A DNA stretch of 64,000 nt. Source: Polynucleobacter sp. HIN11 (GTDB lineage: Bacteria; Pseudomonadota; Gammaproteobacteria; Burkholderiales; Burkholderiaceae). Numbering within the stretch: the first letter of the stretch is position 1; each line of letters starts with the position of its first letter. The stretch spans positions 62,001 through 126,000 of the forward strand of contig NZ_AP028142.1 in assembly GCF_030297675.1 (NCBI RefSeq), in the 5' to 3' direction. Both the position numbers and the translations under genes were made by a program. Under the pieces are notes generated by a model. That model saw only the letters and a list, made by a program, of their open reading frames with translations. It did no database searches and was not told the origin of the DNA. Below are positions 42,937 through 51,559 of the stretch, in pieces.

Positions 42937-45354
42937 TTACTTGACACTAAGAGAATGGTTAATCATGAAAGCCTCAAACGCTTTAATTGGCTCAATATCC
43001 TCATAGAGAGTTGACTTTCGTTCAATTATTTTATCTTTAACATTTTTACGGAACGAATAATCTTGGCACAGCCTTACTGCTAACTGAATATATTCTGCTG
43101 AATCTTTTGCTACCAGTTCTGTAAGTCCAATGCGTTTCAATATCCCACTCCCAAGCCTGCCGCGCAAGAAATTACCATCATGGCTAACTACTGGCAGATT
43201 GCATCCGATAGCTTGGATAGCAGTATTAAATCCAGAGAAATGAAGGGTATCAAGCATCGCCGTCGAAGACTTCAATAAACCATGAAACTCACGCGCGTCT
43301 AGCCATGGCATGAATGAAATAAACCCTTTTGAATCAAGACCATGTTTGCTGAATTCATTTTCAAGACGATTGCTCAAAACACTGGCCAGCGGGTCTTCAA
43401 GGTTAAAAAACACAAATTTACAAGCACCCAACCGTTTAGCTATATCAGCAAAAATCCAATCGCTATCTGGTTGATATTTATAGGGCGTTCCTGGGCAGAT
43501 GAGGACTGGGATATCGGAGGGAAATTGGGACAGAGGCTGAGCCTTTGTAGATTGAATATTAACTGGGTCAACGTAGTACGAGCCAAGATTCGGTAATTGA
43601 ACTAGCTTTTCAGAATAATAATTAGTGGCATTTGGGGGCTCAAAAAGCTCAGAGGACACATAGTAGTCAATTGTGGGCAAGCCACTTGACTCCGGATGTC
43701 CCCATCCAACCAGCTGTGTAGGAGAGAGCCTCAAACTTGCAAGTTGAGTGGTTAGTTGATCCATGCCAATTTCGGGGTAGAACAAAAAATCAATTTTTTT
43801 GTTAACAATTTCTTGGGCAAAAGCATTTATGTCGTGAGAATAAATGGTGAAAGAATCCGAATTTTCTTTAGCAAAATCTGTTTCCTTATCACAATAGGGG
43901 TTGGTGCTAAAAAGATGAATCTCAAAGGCCTCCCTATTTAAATTTTTAATCATTCCCTTAGTGAGTGCATGCCAAACAGAATGATTTCTGAAATGACCGC
44001 TGACGATTCCAAGCCTAATTTTTAACCTGGGAGTGTTTTGTTCGGGGCTTGACTGAATAGAAACTGCTTTACCCATCAATTTTGAGCAGAGATCTCCATA
44101 TTCAGACAGGATATTCTTGTTATTGAAATTGTGATAAGCGAGGTAAAAAGGTTGAGTTGACGCAACAATCTCAATGATTTCATTTGACTTAAGATTTACG
44201 TCACTTAACAAGCTGTTTTTGAGTTTTATAAATTCAGTGGTGAAAATTTCTCTAATTGAATTGACATCATTTTTCGCACCCAAAATAGAGGGAATGATGG
44301 CAAATACTTTTGACCACTGCGCCAACCTAAAATTCGGATCGTGCCTTAGGGCAAGATCAAAAAATAATTGAGCCTTATCATTTTGTGCTAAGCCAACGTG
44401 CGCAGCACCCTTGCCGTAGTAAGCTTTCGAAGAGGTGTCATCAATCAATAAAGCTGCATCAAAACCACTAATTGCGTTTGCAAATTTTTTTATTTTATTA
44501 AGAGTGAATGCTTTTGCTAATAATGCCTCAAAATAATCAGGATCAATGAGTAGGGCGTTATCAAATTCACGGATTGCATGTTCATCCTTATCTAAGCCAG
44601 TGAATGCAATACCTTTGCCAAAGAAAGCAACAGCAGACCGAGAGTCAATTTTTAATGTGTCATCAAACGATAAGATTGCTGACTCATATTTTTTTAGCTC
44701 ATTTAGTGCGATGCCTTTATTTAATAGAGCATCAAAATTAGGTTGTATTTGAATTGACTGTTCGCATGCATTAATCGCTTCAGAGTGCCGCTTAAGCTTG
44801 ATTAGAGAATTCGATTTGTTGGCGTAAGCCTCGCTATATAAAGGATTTAGTTTTATTGCTTTATCAAAAGCTATCAATGCTTCTAAATATCGCTCTAAAT
44901 GATTGAGGGCAATTCCTTTGTTTGACCATGCCTCAGGAAAGCTGGGATCAATGCTTATTGCTTCGTCAAGGGATTTATTCGCCTCATCGAACTTTTTTAA
45001 TTGGATGAGTAATTGACTTTTGTTGATAATACTTGCTGCATCATTCGGTTTTATTTGAATTGCTGAGTCATAACAAGCGATTGCGGTATGAAGTTTGCTT
45101 TGAAGTGAATATAAAAGTCCCAAGTTATAAAAAATTCTTTCATCATTCTTTATTTCGGTTTTTAAAGACTCGAAAATAAGCAATGCATCATTTATTTTTC
45201 CATTATTTGCACAAAGGAGGCCTAATTCAAAAACATAAGATAGCCCCTCTTTTTTTGAGATTCCCTCCAATAAAAGCTTTTGATTATTAGCAAGCTTATT
45301 TGATTTAACTAGCTCAAAGAGTTGAATAACAAATGGAGGTGGGTTTTGATTCAC
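42937..45354 (-). CDS. TPR protein with divergent GT41-type glycosyltransferase domain, copy B
   Basis: 805 residues from a GTG start with no clear ribosome binding site. Roughly ten TPRs cover residues 35-350 (for example AWSNKGIALNHLERYLEALIAF in part). The C-terminal part aligns with copy A: RLGIVSGHFRNHSVWHAL, LSPTQLVGWGHPESSG, YYSEKLVQLPN. It is much more divergent. The OGT HTT motif is replaced by HFSGFNTAIQAI, nearer the HMW1C/bacterial GT41 pattern, and ARVAAS-like sequence is lost. A glycosyltransferase role is likely, with sugar and target unknown. Copies A and B are therefore old paralogues, not a fresh duplication. AT-rich. Confidence 0.85.
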   Translation of the reverse strand: MNQNPPPFVIQLFELVKSNKLANNQKLLLEGISKKEGLSYVFELGLLCANNGKINDALLIFESLKTEIKNDERIFYNLGLLYSLQSKLHTAIACYDSAIQIKPNDAASIINKSQLLIQLKKFDEANKSLDEAISIDPSFPEAWSNKGIALNHLERYLEALIAFDKAIKLNPLYSEAYANKSNSLIKLKRHSEAINACEQSIQIQPNFDALLNKGIALNELKKYESAILSFDDTLKIDSRSAVAFFGKGIAFTGLDKDEHAIREFDNALLIDPDYFEALLAKAFTLNKIKKFANAISGFDAALLIDDTSSKAYYGKGAAHVGLAQNDKAQLFFDLALRHDPNFRLAQWSKVFAIIPSILGAKNDVNSIREIFTTEFIKLKNSLLSDVNLKSNEIIEIVASTQPFYLAYHNFNNKNILSEYGDLCSKLMGKAVSIQSSPEQNTPRLKIRLGIVSGHFRNHSVWHALTKGMIKNLNREAFEIHLFSTNPYCDKETDFAKENSDSFTIYSHDINAFAQEIVNKKIDFLFYPEIGMDQLTTQLASLRLSPTQLVGWGHPESSGLPTIDYYVSSELFEPPNATNYYSEKLVQLPNLGSYYVDPVNIQSTKAQPLSQFPSDIPVLICPGTPYKYQPDSDWIFADIAKRLGACKFVFFNLEDPLASVLSNRLENEFSKHGLDSKGFISFMPWLDAREFHGLLKSSTAMLDTLHFSGFNTAIQAIGCNLPVVSHDGNFLRGRLGSGILKRIGLTELVAKDSAEYIQLAVRLCQDYSFRKNVKDKIIERKSTLYEDIEPIKAFEAFMINHSLSVK

Positions 45355-45430
45355 AAGTTTGTGCTAATTTTCTTAAAAATACTAAGCGAAGTTACTCTGC
45401 TTGCATATCGGAAATGAGTCGTTATTAGAC

Positions 45431-45859
45431 TCACTTCTTTAAACTATCTCTAATTTCTCTTAACAGCACAATATCTTCGGGTGTTGGGGGTGCCTCTTTT
45501 GGTTCTTCTGCTCTTATTTTGTTGATGATTTTGACCATCTGGAAGATCACAAATGCGAGCAAGATGAAATTAATCAGGATGGTGATGAAGTTGCCGTAGG
45601 CAAAGATAGGGATGCCAGCCTTTTTGAGTGCATCAAAGGTTCTTGGTACGTTATCCGGTACTGTGCCAAGAACTATAAACAGGTTGGTAAAGTCAATCCT
45701 GCCCCCTAGTAGGGTAGAAATGAGGGGCATGACAATGTCATTGACCAGGGAATCGACGATTTTTCCGAAGGCGCCGCCAATGATGATACCGACCGCCAGG
45801 TCAACGACGTTGCCGCGGACCGCAAAGGCCCGGAATTCTTTCATCATCTTGGATGCCAC
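45431..45859 (-). CDS. mscL: Large-conductance mechanosensitive channel MscL
   Basis: 142 residues from the GTG at 45859, preferred over an ATG at 45880 because AGGGAGAG lies at a good distance before it. MscL opens under membrane tension and releases solutes in osmotic down-shock. FRAFAVRGNVVDLAVGIIIGGAFGKIV (in parts) is the gating helix TM1; TM2 is about residues 75-105; the C-terminal cytoplasmic helix ends EDIVLLREIRDSLKK. The only gene between the accessory glycosyltransferases and petABC. Confidence 0.95.
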   Translation of the reverse strand: MASKMMKEFRAFAVRGNVVDLAVGIIIGGAFGKIVDSLVNDIVMPLISTLLGGRIDFTNLFIVLGTVPDNVPRTFDALKKAGIPIFAYGNFITILINFILLAFVIFQMVKIINKIRAEEPKEAPPTPEDIVLLREIRDSLKK

Positions 45860-46001
45860 AACTCTCTCCCTAAAAATCATGGGTTTGCTGGAAATTGACC
45901 CAAATTAAGCGGTCATTTGGCTTTTTACCTTAAAATTGGAGGTTTATGCAATTCACCCTTTAGAACCCCTTATTTGACTTAGGCACAAGGATAGATCGTA
46001 C

Positions 46002-46604
46002 ATGAGTGATACCCCAAAAATGGATAAAGACCGCCGTACTTGGCTGATTGCTACGACTGCTGTTGGTGGTTGCGGAGCCGCTGCTGTTGCATACCCATTT
46101 CTAGATAGTTTCCAACCATCCGAGCGTGCTAAGGCTGCTGGTGCCCCGGTTGAGGTCGATATCTCCGGCATGAAGCCCGATGAGATTCGGACGGTTGAGT
46201 GGCGCGGAAAGCCAGTTTGGGTCTTGCGCCGCACCCCAGAGCAAGTAGCTGAACTTCCTAAATTAGATGGCGAGCTGGCCGATCCCAAATCCTTGCGTGA
46301 TCCCGCAGCTTTAACACCTCCTTATGCCCGCAATGACCACCGCTCGATTAAGCCTGAGTATTTTGTGGCAGTTGGTATTTGTTCACATTTAGGTTGCTCG
46401 CCAACAGCGAAGTTGCAAGCAGGCCCACAACCATCTTTGCCAAACGATTGGCCGGGCGGTTTCTTGTGCCCATGCCATGGTTCCACCTTTGACTTGGCTG
46501 GCCGTGTGTATAAGAACAAGCCTGCTCCAGATAACCTAGAAGTGCCTCCCCATATGTATTTGAGCGACACCAAGATTTTGATTGGTGAGGACAAGAAGTC
46601 GTAA
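46002..46604 (+). CDS. petA: Cytochrome bc1 complex Rieske iron-sulfur subunit
   Basis: 200 residues. N-terminal anchor (about 13-33) after a basic DKDRRTWL segment that is a twin-arginine-type signal. The 2Fe-2S ligands are Cys127/His129 (CSHLGC) and Cys156/His159 (CPCHG), with the disulfide cysteines Cys132 and Cys158. It takes electrons from ubiquinol to cytochrome c1. It fits the Tat route encoded nearby. Confidence 0.97.
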   Translation: MSDTPKMDKDRRTWLIATTAVGGCGAAAVAYPFLDSFQPSERAKAAGAPVEVDISGMKPDEIRTVEWRGKPVWVLRRTPEQVAELPKLDGELADPKSLRDPAALTPPYARNDHRSIKPEYFVAVGICSHLGCSPTAKLQAGPQPSLPNDWPGGFLCPCHGSTFDLAGRVYKNKPAPDNLEVPPHMYLSDTKILIGEDKKS

Positions 46605-46646
46605 TTTATTTATCTAATTATTAGTTACTGATTTAGGAAACTAACC

Positions 46647-48047
46647 ATGGCATTTCAAGAAATTAAAGTCCCAGAAAACGCCTCTGTTGCCCAAAAGGGC
46701 CTGGCCTGGGTGGATTCTCGCTTTCCATTGACTAAGCTCTTTAAAGAGCATATGAGCGAGTACTATGCTCCAAAGAACTTTAACTTCTGGTACTTCTTTG
46801 GCTCCTTAGCCATTGTGGTGTTGGTGATTCAGATTGTGACCGGTATTTTCCTCGTCATGAACTACAAACCCGATGCCATGAAAGCATTTGATTCGGTTGA
46901 GTACATCATGCGCGAGGTTCCCTGGGGTTGGCTGATTCGTTACATGCACTCGACTGGCGCTTCGATGTTCTTCGTAGTGGTCTACCTGCATATGTTCCGT
47001 GGCTTGATCTATGGTTCTTATCAAAAACCGCGTGAACTCATTTGGATCTTTGGTTGCACCATTTTCTTATTGCTCATGGCTGAGGCTTTCTTGGGATATC
47101 TCTTACCCTGGGGCCAAATGTCCTACTGGGGCGCTCAGGTGATTATTAATCTCTTTGCTGCTATTCCCTTAATTGGTCCAGACTTGGCTTTGTGGCTACG
47201 CGGTGATTATGTGGTGGGCGACGCAACTTTGAATCGCTTCTTCTCTTTGCACGTGATCGCTTTGCCATTAGTTCTAGTTGGCTTAGTTGCAGCTCATATC
47301 ATTGCGCTACATGAAGTGGGCTCTAACAACCCTGACGGCATTGATATTAAGAACAACTTAGATGCCTCTGGTAAGCCAGTGGACGGCATTCCATTTCATC
47401 CTTACTACTCAGTGCATGACATTATGGGTCTCGGTGTGTTCCTCATGATCTTCGCCGCCATTGTGTTCTTTGCACCTGAGATGGGTGGTTACTTCTTAGA
47501 GGCGAACAATTTCATTCCGGCTGATCCTTTGCAAACGCCTTCGCACATTGCCCCGGTCTGGTATTTCACGCCGTTCTATTCAATGCTACGTGCCACCACC
47601 ACACCATTCCTAATTCCTCTGTGGATTCTGTGTGCAGTGATTTTGGGGATGGTCATTAAGAACAACAAAGACATCCGGGTGAAAGCCGTTTGCGTTGGCA
47701 TTTTGGCTGCTCTTGCGGTTGGTTTTTATGTGTTTGATGCGAAGTTCTGGGGCGTGGTCATCATGGGCGGTACGGTCGTGATCCTGTTCTTCTTGCCTTG
47801 GCTCGATAAATCCCCAGTGCGATCGATCCGTTATCGCCCAGATTTTCATAAATACATTTACGGCATTTTCATTGTGAGCTTTGTGATCTTGGGTTATCTC
47901 GGCATCAAGCCACCTTCACCACTTTTTGAGAAGATCTCGCAGGTATGTACGATTTACTATCTGGCATTTTTCTTTGCCATGCCTTGGTGGAGCAAGATGG
48001 GTAAATTTAAGCCTGTGCCCGATCGCGTGACCTTTGAGGCGCACTAA
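46647..48047 (+). CDS. petB: Cytochrome b subunit of the bc1 complex
   Basis: 466 residues, full-length cytochrome b with eight to nine transmembrane helices. The haem-ligand histidines lie in RYMHSTGASMFFVVVYLHMFRGL (in parts) and RFFSLHVIALPLVLVGLVAAHIIALHEVG (in parts). The Qo-site PEWY loop appears as PVWYFTPFYSMLR. Starts 42 bases after petA. The C-terminal extension with added helices is usual for betaproteobacteria. Confidence 0.98.
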   Translation: MAFQEIKVPENASVAQKGLAWVDSRFPLTKLFKEHMSEYYAPKNFNFWYFFGSLAIVVLVIQIVTGIFLVMNYKPDAMKAFDSVEYIMREVPWGWLIRYMHSTGASMFFVVVYLHMFRGLIYGSYQKPRELIWIFGCTIFLLLMAEAFLGYLLPWGQMSYWGAQVIINLFAAIPLIGPDLALWLRGDYVVGDATLNRFFSLHVIALPLVLVGLVAAHIIALHEVGSNNPDGIDIKNNLDASGKPVDGIPFHPYYSVHDIMGLGVFLMIFAAIVFFAPEMGGYFLEANNFIPADPLQTPSHIAPVWYFTPFYSMLRATTTPFLIPLWILCAVILGMVIKNNKDIRVKAVCVGILAALAVGFYVFDAKFWGVVIMGGTVVILFFLPWLDKSPVRSIRYRPDFHKYIYGIFIVSFVILGYLGIKPPSPLFEKISQVCTIYYLAFFFAMPWWSKMGKFKPVPDRVTFEAH

Positions 48048-48081
48048 TCCATAAGAACAATAGAAGATATTAGGAATCCAG

Positions 48082-48855
48082 ATGAACCATTCTCTTTATA
48101 TGATCGGTGCGCTTAAGAAGTTTGTTGTAGTGGGCTTAGGTAGCTTCATGGTGAGCGCTGCATTTGCGGCTGGCAGCGACTTTCCTCTTGATAGCGCTCC
48201 TAACCGTGTAAATAACAATGCCTCTTTGCAAAATGGTGCTAAGATTTTTGTGAACTACTGCTTAGGTTGCCATTCTGCAGTGAACTTACGTTACAACCGT
48301 TTGCGTGATATTGGTTTGAGTGATCAGCAGATTAAAGACAACTTGATCTTGGGCGATCAAAAGGTAGGCGATCTGATGACTATCTCGATGACCCCTAAGG
48401 ATGCTAAGGCTTGGTTTGGTAAGGTTCCACCTGATTTATCGGTTGAAGCTCGTGCCCGCGGTACCGATTGGCTCTATACCTACTTCCGTACTTATTACAA
48501 GGATGAGGAGAGTCCAACGGGTTGGAATAACATGGTCTATCCCAATGTTGGTATGCCCCATGTATTGTGGGAACTCCAGGGTGAGCGTATTGCTAAGTTT
48601 GAAGAGGTAAAAGATCCCAAGAATCCTGCCAAGACAACTAAAGTCTTCAAAGGATTTGAGCAAACCACCCCAGGATTAATGAAGCCCCAAGAATATGATG
48701 ATAATATTGCGGACCTCGTTTCATTTATGTCTTGGATGGCTGAGCCTACTCAGTTACAACGTAAGCGGATCGGTGTCGTCGTCCTTCTATTCCTTGCAAT
48801 CTTTACCTTGCTTGCATGGCGTCTGAACAAGGCGTACTGGAAAGACATTCGCTAA
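48082..48855 (+). CDS. petC: Cytochrome c1 subunit of the bc1 complex
   Basis: 257 residues. Signal peptide (about 1-30), single haem-binding motif CLGCH at residues 60-64, the axial-Met region around NMVYPNVGMPHVLWELQG (in parts), and a C-terminal membrane anchor (about 226-246). It passes electrons from the Rieske protein to soluble cytochrome c, for example the dihaem cytochrome at 7563-8276. Confidence 0.97.
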   Translation: MNHSLYMIGALKKFVVVGLGSFMVSAAFAAGSDFPLDSAPNRVNNNASLQNGAKIFVNYCLGCHSAVNLRYNRLRDIGLSDQQIKDNLILGDQKVGDLMTISMTPKDAKAWFGKVPPDLSVEARARGTDWLYTYFRTYYKDEESPTGWNNMVYPNVGMPHVLWELQGERIAKFEEVKDPKNPAKTTKVFKGFEQTTPGLMKPQEYDDNIADLVSFMSWMAEPTQLQRKRIGVVVLLFLAIFTLLAWRLNKAYWKDIR

Positions 48856-48903
48856 GAACTAACTTAGCGTATTTTGATTATTTGATTTGAAGGATATTTG
48901 CTT

Positions 48904-49515
48904 ATGATGGTGTTGTACTCGGGTACCAATTGCCCATTCTCACAACGCTGCCGCCTAGTTCTCTTTGAGAAGGGTATGGATTTTGAGATTCGTGATGTAG
49001 ATCTCTTCAATAAACCAGAAGATATCTCGGTCATGAACCCCTATGGCCAAGTTCCTATTTTGGTTGAGCGTGATCTGATTTTGTATGAGTCCAACATCAT
49101 TAATGAGTACATTGATGAGCGCTTTCCTCATCCACAGTTAATGCCGCCCGATCCAGTGGCTCGTGCCCGTGCCCGCTTATTTCTGTTTAATTTTGAGAAA
49201 GAACTCTTTGTGCATGTGAGTGCGCTTGAGAACGAAAAGGGCAAGAGTGCTGAGAAGTTGCATGAGAAGGCCCGAATAGCAATTCGGGATCGGTTGACTC
49301 AATTAGCACCGGTATTTGTAAAGAACAAGTATATGTTGGGGGATGAGTTCTCGATGTTGGATGTGGCAATTGCTCCTCTGTTGTGGCGCCTAGAGCACTA
49401 TGGTATTGATCTTTCCAGAAATGCTGCCCCACTCCTGAAATATGCTGAGCGCATTTTCAGTCGTCCTGCTTACATTGAGGCCTTGACCCCTTCTGAAAAG
49501 GTCATGCGTCGTTAA
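48904..49515 (+). CDS. sspA: Stringent starvation protein A
   Basis: 203 residues from the ATG at 48904 (a TTG at 48898 and an ATG at 48907 are alternatives; AAGGA at 48889-48893 favours this zone). GST-fold protein: MVLYSGTNCPFSQRCRLVL, IREV-like thioredoxin fold with PYGQVPILVERDLILYES (in parts), then an all-helical C-terminus. SspA binds RNA polymerase with sigma-70 and acts in stress and stationary phase. petABC-sspAB is a conserved order in proteobacteria. Confidence 0.94.
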   Translation: MMVLYSGTNCPFSQRCRLVLFEKGMDFEIRDVDLFNKPEDISVMNPYGQVPILVERDLILYESNIINEYIDERFPHPQLMPPDPVARARARLFLFNFEKELFVHVSALENEKGKSAEKLHEKARIAIRDRLTQLAPVFVKNKYMLGDEFSMLDVAIAPLLWRLEHYGIDLSRNAAPLLKYAERIFSRPAYIEALTPSEKVMRR

Positions 49516-49530
49516 TCGAAGCGTCTATGT

Positions 49531-49560
49531 CGCTAGCTTAAAATAGTAATATGGCTAGCG
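49531..49560 (+). promoter_or_regulatory. Inverted repeat bracketing the sspB -10 and start codon
   Basis: CGCTAGC (49531-49537) and GCTAGCG (49554-49560) form a perfect 7-bp inverted repeat with 16 bases between. The spacer holds a TAAAAT -10-like box (49539-49544) and the sspB ATG (49551). It could be an operator, or in RNA a hairpin that hides the start codon. Confidence 0.5.
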
Positions 49561-49958
49561 AAACTCCAAGTACCAAACCCTATCTCATCCGTGCACTGCA
49601 TCAGTGGTGTACGGATTTTGGTTTTACACCGTTCTTAGCCGTTTTTGTTGATGATCGGGTTGAAGTGCCCATGGAGTTTGTCAAAAATAACGAGATTGTT
49701 CTCAACATCTCTTCAGAGGCTTGCCATCAGCTGCATATTGAGAACGATTGGATCAGTTTTCAGGCAAGGTTTGGTGGTGTACCGAAGAAAGTATTAGTGC
49801 CGGTCACGCACGTATTAGCAATCTACGCCCGAGAAAACGGCCAAGGGATGTCCTTCCCCTTTGATCCCGAGACCAAGGGTCCAGTAGATAAGGGACTTGG
49901 TAACCAAGAAGCCACCAAGACCAAGAGCGAGCGCCCTGTTTTGAAGATTGTGAAGTAA
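49551..49958 (+). CDS. sspB: ClpXP protease adaptor SspB
   Basis: 135 residues. SspB delivers ssrA-tagged peptides to ClpXP. The substrate-binding domain shows PYLIRALHQWCTDFGFTPFLAV, VLNISSEACHQL and ARFGGVPKKVLVPVTHVLAIYARENGQG (in parts); a flexible linker follows; and the C-terminal ClpX-binding tail ends RPVLKIVK, close to the E. coli RVVK consensus. Confidence 0.96.
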   Translation: MASETPSTKPYLIRALHQWCTDFGFTPFLAVFVDDRVEVPMEFVKNNEIVLNISSEACHQLHIENDWISFQARFGGVPKKVLVPVTHVLAIYARENGQGMSFPFDPETKGPVDKGLGNQEATKTKSERPVLKIVK

Positions 49959-49985
49959 GTTAAAATCCAGTTCTAGTAGGTCAAT

Positions 49986-50061
49986 GCCCCATTAGCTCAT
50001 CTGGTAGAGCAACTGATTTGTAATCAGTAGGTGGTCTGTTCGAGTCGGACATGGGGCACCA
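49986..50061 (+). tRNA. tRNA-Thr (anticodon UGU)
   Basis: Full cloverleaf: acceptor GCCCCAT (49986-49992) pairs with ATGGGGC (50051-50057). The D arm is GCTC...GAGC; the anticodon stem CTGAT/ATCAG encloses loop TTTGTAA with anticodon TGT; the T arm holds TTCGAGT. Discriminator A and encoded CCA run 50058-50061. A TAAAAT about 20 bases upstream may be its -10. It lies between sspB and a convergent transporter gene; no tRNA-end repeat marking an island was seen. Confidence 0.96.
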
Positions 50062-50082
50062 ATCACCCTCTTGATCCTATCT

Positions 50083-51399
50083 TCATTGATTTAGATCTAC
50101 TTTCCTTGTCTCTGGCAGATACAGTATTGCCAAAGTTGCTGCAATCGCTAGGAAAAGAGTTGGATACCAAAGCCCTGCAAGTTGACTCGCAAACTCTTTA
50201 TTGAGCCAGGTCACAATCAACGGGAGCAATCCCCCGATCCAGCCGGCTGCTAGGTTGTGTGGCAAAGTTGCTGCGCTATTGCGTGTTCTCGCTGGAAACA
50301 GCTCCGCTAGAAGAGCCGTTTGAGGCCCCACAACTAATGAAAGCGGTATTGCCAGTGCAATTAAGGTTGCGCTCATTAGAAAATAATCAGGGGCACTTTG
50401 CATTGATAGGCTTTGCAGAAATTGATAGGCAGGCTGAATCAGGATTGTTCCAAGTAATAAGCCGCTAATCACGACTGGACGTCGACCAATTTTGTCGGAG
50501 AGCGCTCCCGCAATAATCACCATCGGAAAGAGAACGAGCGTTGCGGTGATAGTGAGGGTATCCACAATTTGCGAACTCATTTGCAAGGCGGATTTCATGA
50601 AGATACCGGTATAGACCTGCACACAGAAAAAGAGGACAGATCCGCCCGCTGAGATGCAGAAGAACAACAGAAACATTTGCTTACGCGTTTCTTTGTCTTT
50701 AAAGTTATCGCGCAGTGGTGATTTGGCTAGCTCGCCCTTAGCGAGCATCGCTTTAAAGATTGGCGTTTCCTCAAGGGTCATCCGAACCTTGAGGGCAACT
50801 AGCAGAAGAACAATGGAGAACCAGAAGGGCACCCGCCAGCCCCATTCTTTAAAACTCTCCGGATCTAAATAGTGATGGAGTAAGACCAATTGCAGGATGG
50901 AGGCCAGCATTCCAAGCGGACCCATGAGTTGTAAAACACTTGTCTTCAATCCCCGGTTGGTGCTTCCTGCATGCTCAGTTAAGTAGACCGCACTCCCGCC
51001 AATTTCTCCACCGGCAGATAGGCCTTGAAGAAGTCTTAGGGTTACCAAGCAAATGGGTGCCCAAATCCCAATTTGCTCATAGGTGGGTAAAAATCCCACG
51101 GCGAAAGTAGCTCCGCCCATTAAGGTGATCGTGATTAGAAAGACTGGCCGACGCCCAATCCGATCACCGAGAGAGCCAAAGAATGCTGCACCCAAGGGTC
51201 TAACCACCATCCCTGCCCCAAAGGTTGCAAGACTGGCTAAGAGGCCCGTCATGGGGTCGGAGCTTGGAAAAAAGAGTGGGGCAAAGGCCACTGCCAGGGT
51301 GGCAAAGGTGAGGAAGTCGTACCACTCTAGAAAGGTGCCAAAACAGGCAGCAGTGGCAATTTTGGGGTAAGAATGGTTGGTATTTGGGGGATTTTGCAC
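50083..51399 (-). CDS. MFS transporter, metabolite:H+ symporter (MHS) family
   Basis: 438 residues, twelve predicted helices. MHS-family signatures include FLEWYDFLTFATLAVAF, the loop 2-3 motif GSLGDRIGRRPVFL, RLLQGLSAGGEIGGS in helix 4, and a second copy GALSDKIGRRPVVISG at mid-protein. Relatives include ProP, KgtP and ShiA, which take up small organic acids, betaine or shikimate. The substrate cannot be chosen from sequence. An isolated gene, convergent with the tRNA and divergent from the phasin. Confidence 0.92.
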   Translation of the reverse strand: MQNPPNTNHSYPKIATAACFGTFLEWYDFLTFATLAVAFAPLFFPSSDPMTGLLASLATFGAGMVVRPLGAAFFGSLGDRIGRRPVFLITITLMGGATFAVGFLPTYEQIGIWAPICLVTLRLLQGLSAGGEIGGSAVYLTEHAGSTNRGLKTSVLQLMGPLGMLASILQLVLLHHYLDPESFKEWGWRVPFWFSIVLLLVALKVRMTLEETPIFKAMLAKGELAKSPLRDNFKDKETRKQMFLLFFCISAGGSVLFFCVQVYTGIFMKSALQMSSQIVDTLTITATLVLFPMVIIAGALSDKIGRRPVVISGLLLGTILIQPAYQFLQSLSMQSAPDYFLMSATLIALAIPLSLVVGPQTALLAELFPARTRNSAATLPHNLAAGWIGGLLPLIVTWLNKEFASQLAGLWYPTLFLAIAATLAILYLPETRKVDLNQ

Positions 51400-51460
51400 A
51401 GTAGATTTATTATAAATAATTGATTTAATTGACTATTTTATTCAATACCCGAGTATTTTG

Positions 51461-51526
51461 TTGCATTGCACACATATTTATTGCGCAGCAGCAAATAATT
51501 GGGTATAGTTTCATGGTGCAGTGCAA
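51461..51526 (+). promoter_or_regulatory. Phasin promoter with flanking TGC-rich inverted repeat (candidate PhaR operator)
   Basis: -35 TTGCGC (51481-51486), 17-base spacing, -10 TATAGT (51504-51509). TTGCATTGCAC (51461-51471) and GTGCAGTGCAA (51516-51526) are inverted copies with one mismatch, placed before the -35 and on the expected start site. The -35 itself starts a third TTGC...GCAA element (51481-51494). PhaR-type repressors of phasin genes bind TGC/GCA-rich sites, so an operator is likely. Confidence 0.6.
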
Positions 51527-51559
51527 TATCAAACGAATTAATTAATTGGAGAGTACACC

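Noticed and set aside
49986..51399. Integrated island at tRNA-Thr carrying the MHS transporter
   Set aside because: No integrase and no repeat of the tRNA 3' end was found on the far side; the transporter has base composition like its neighbours.
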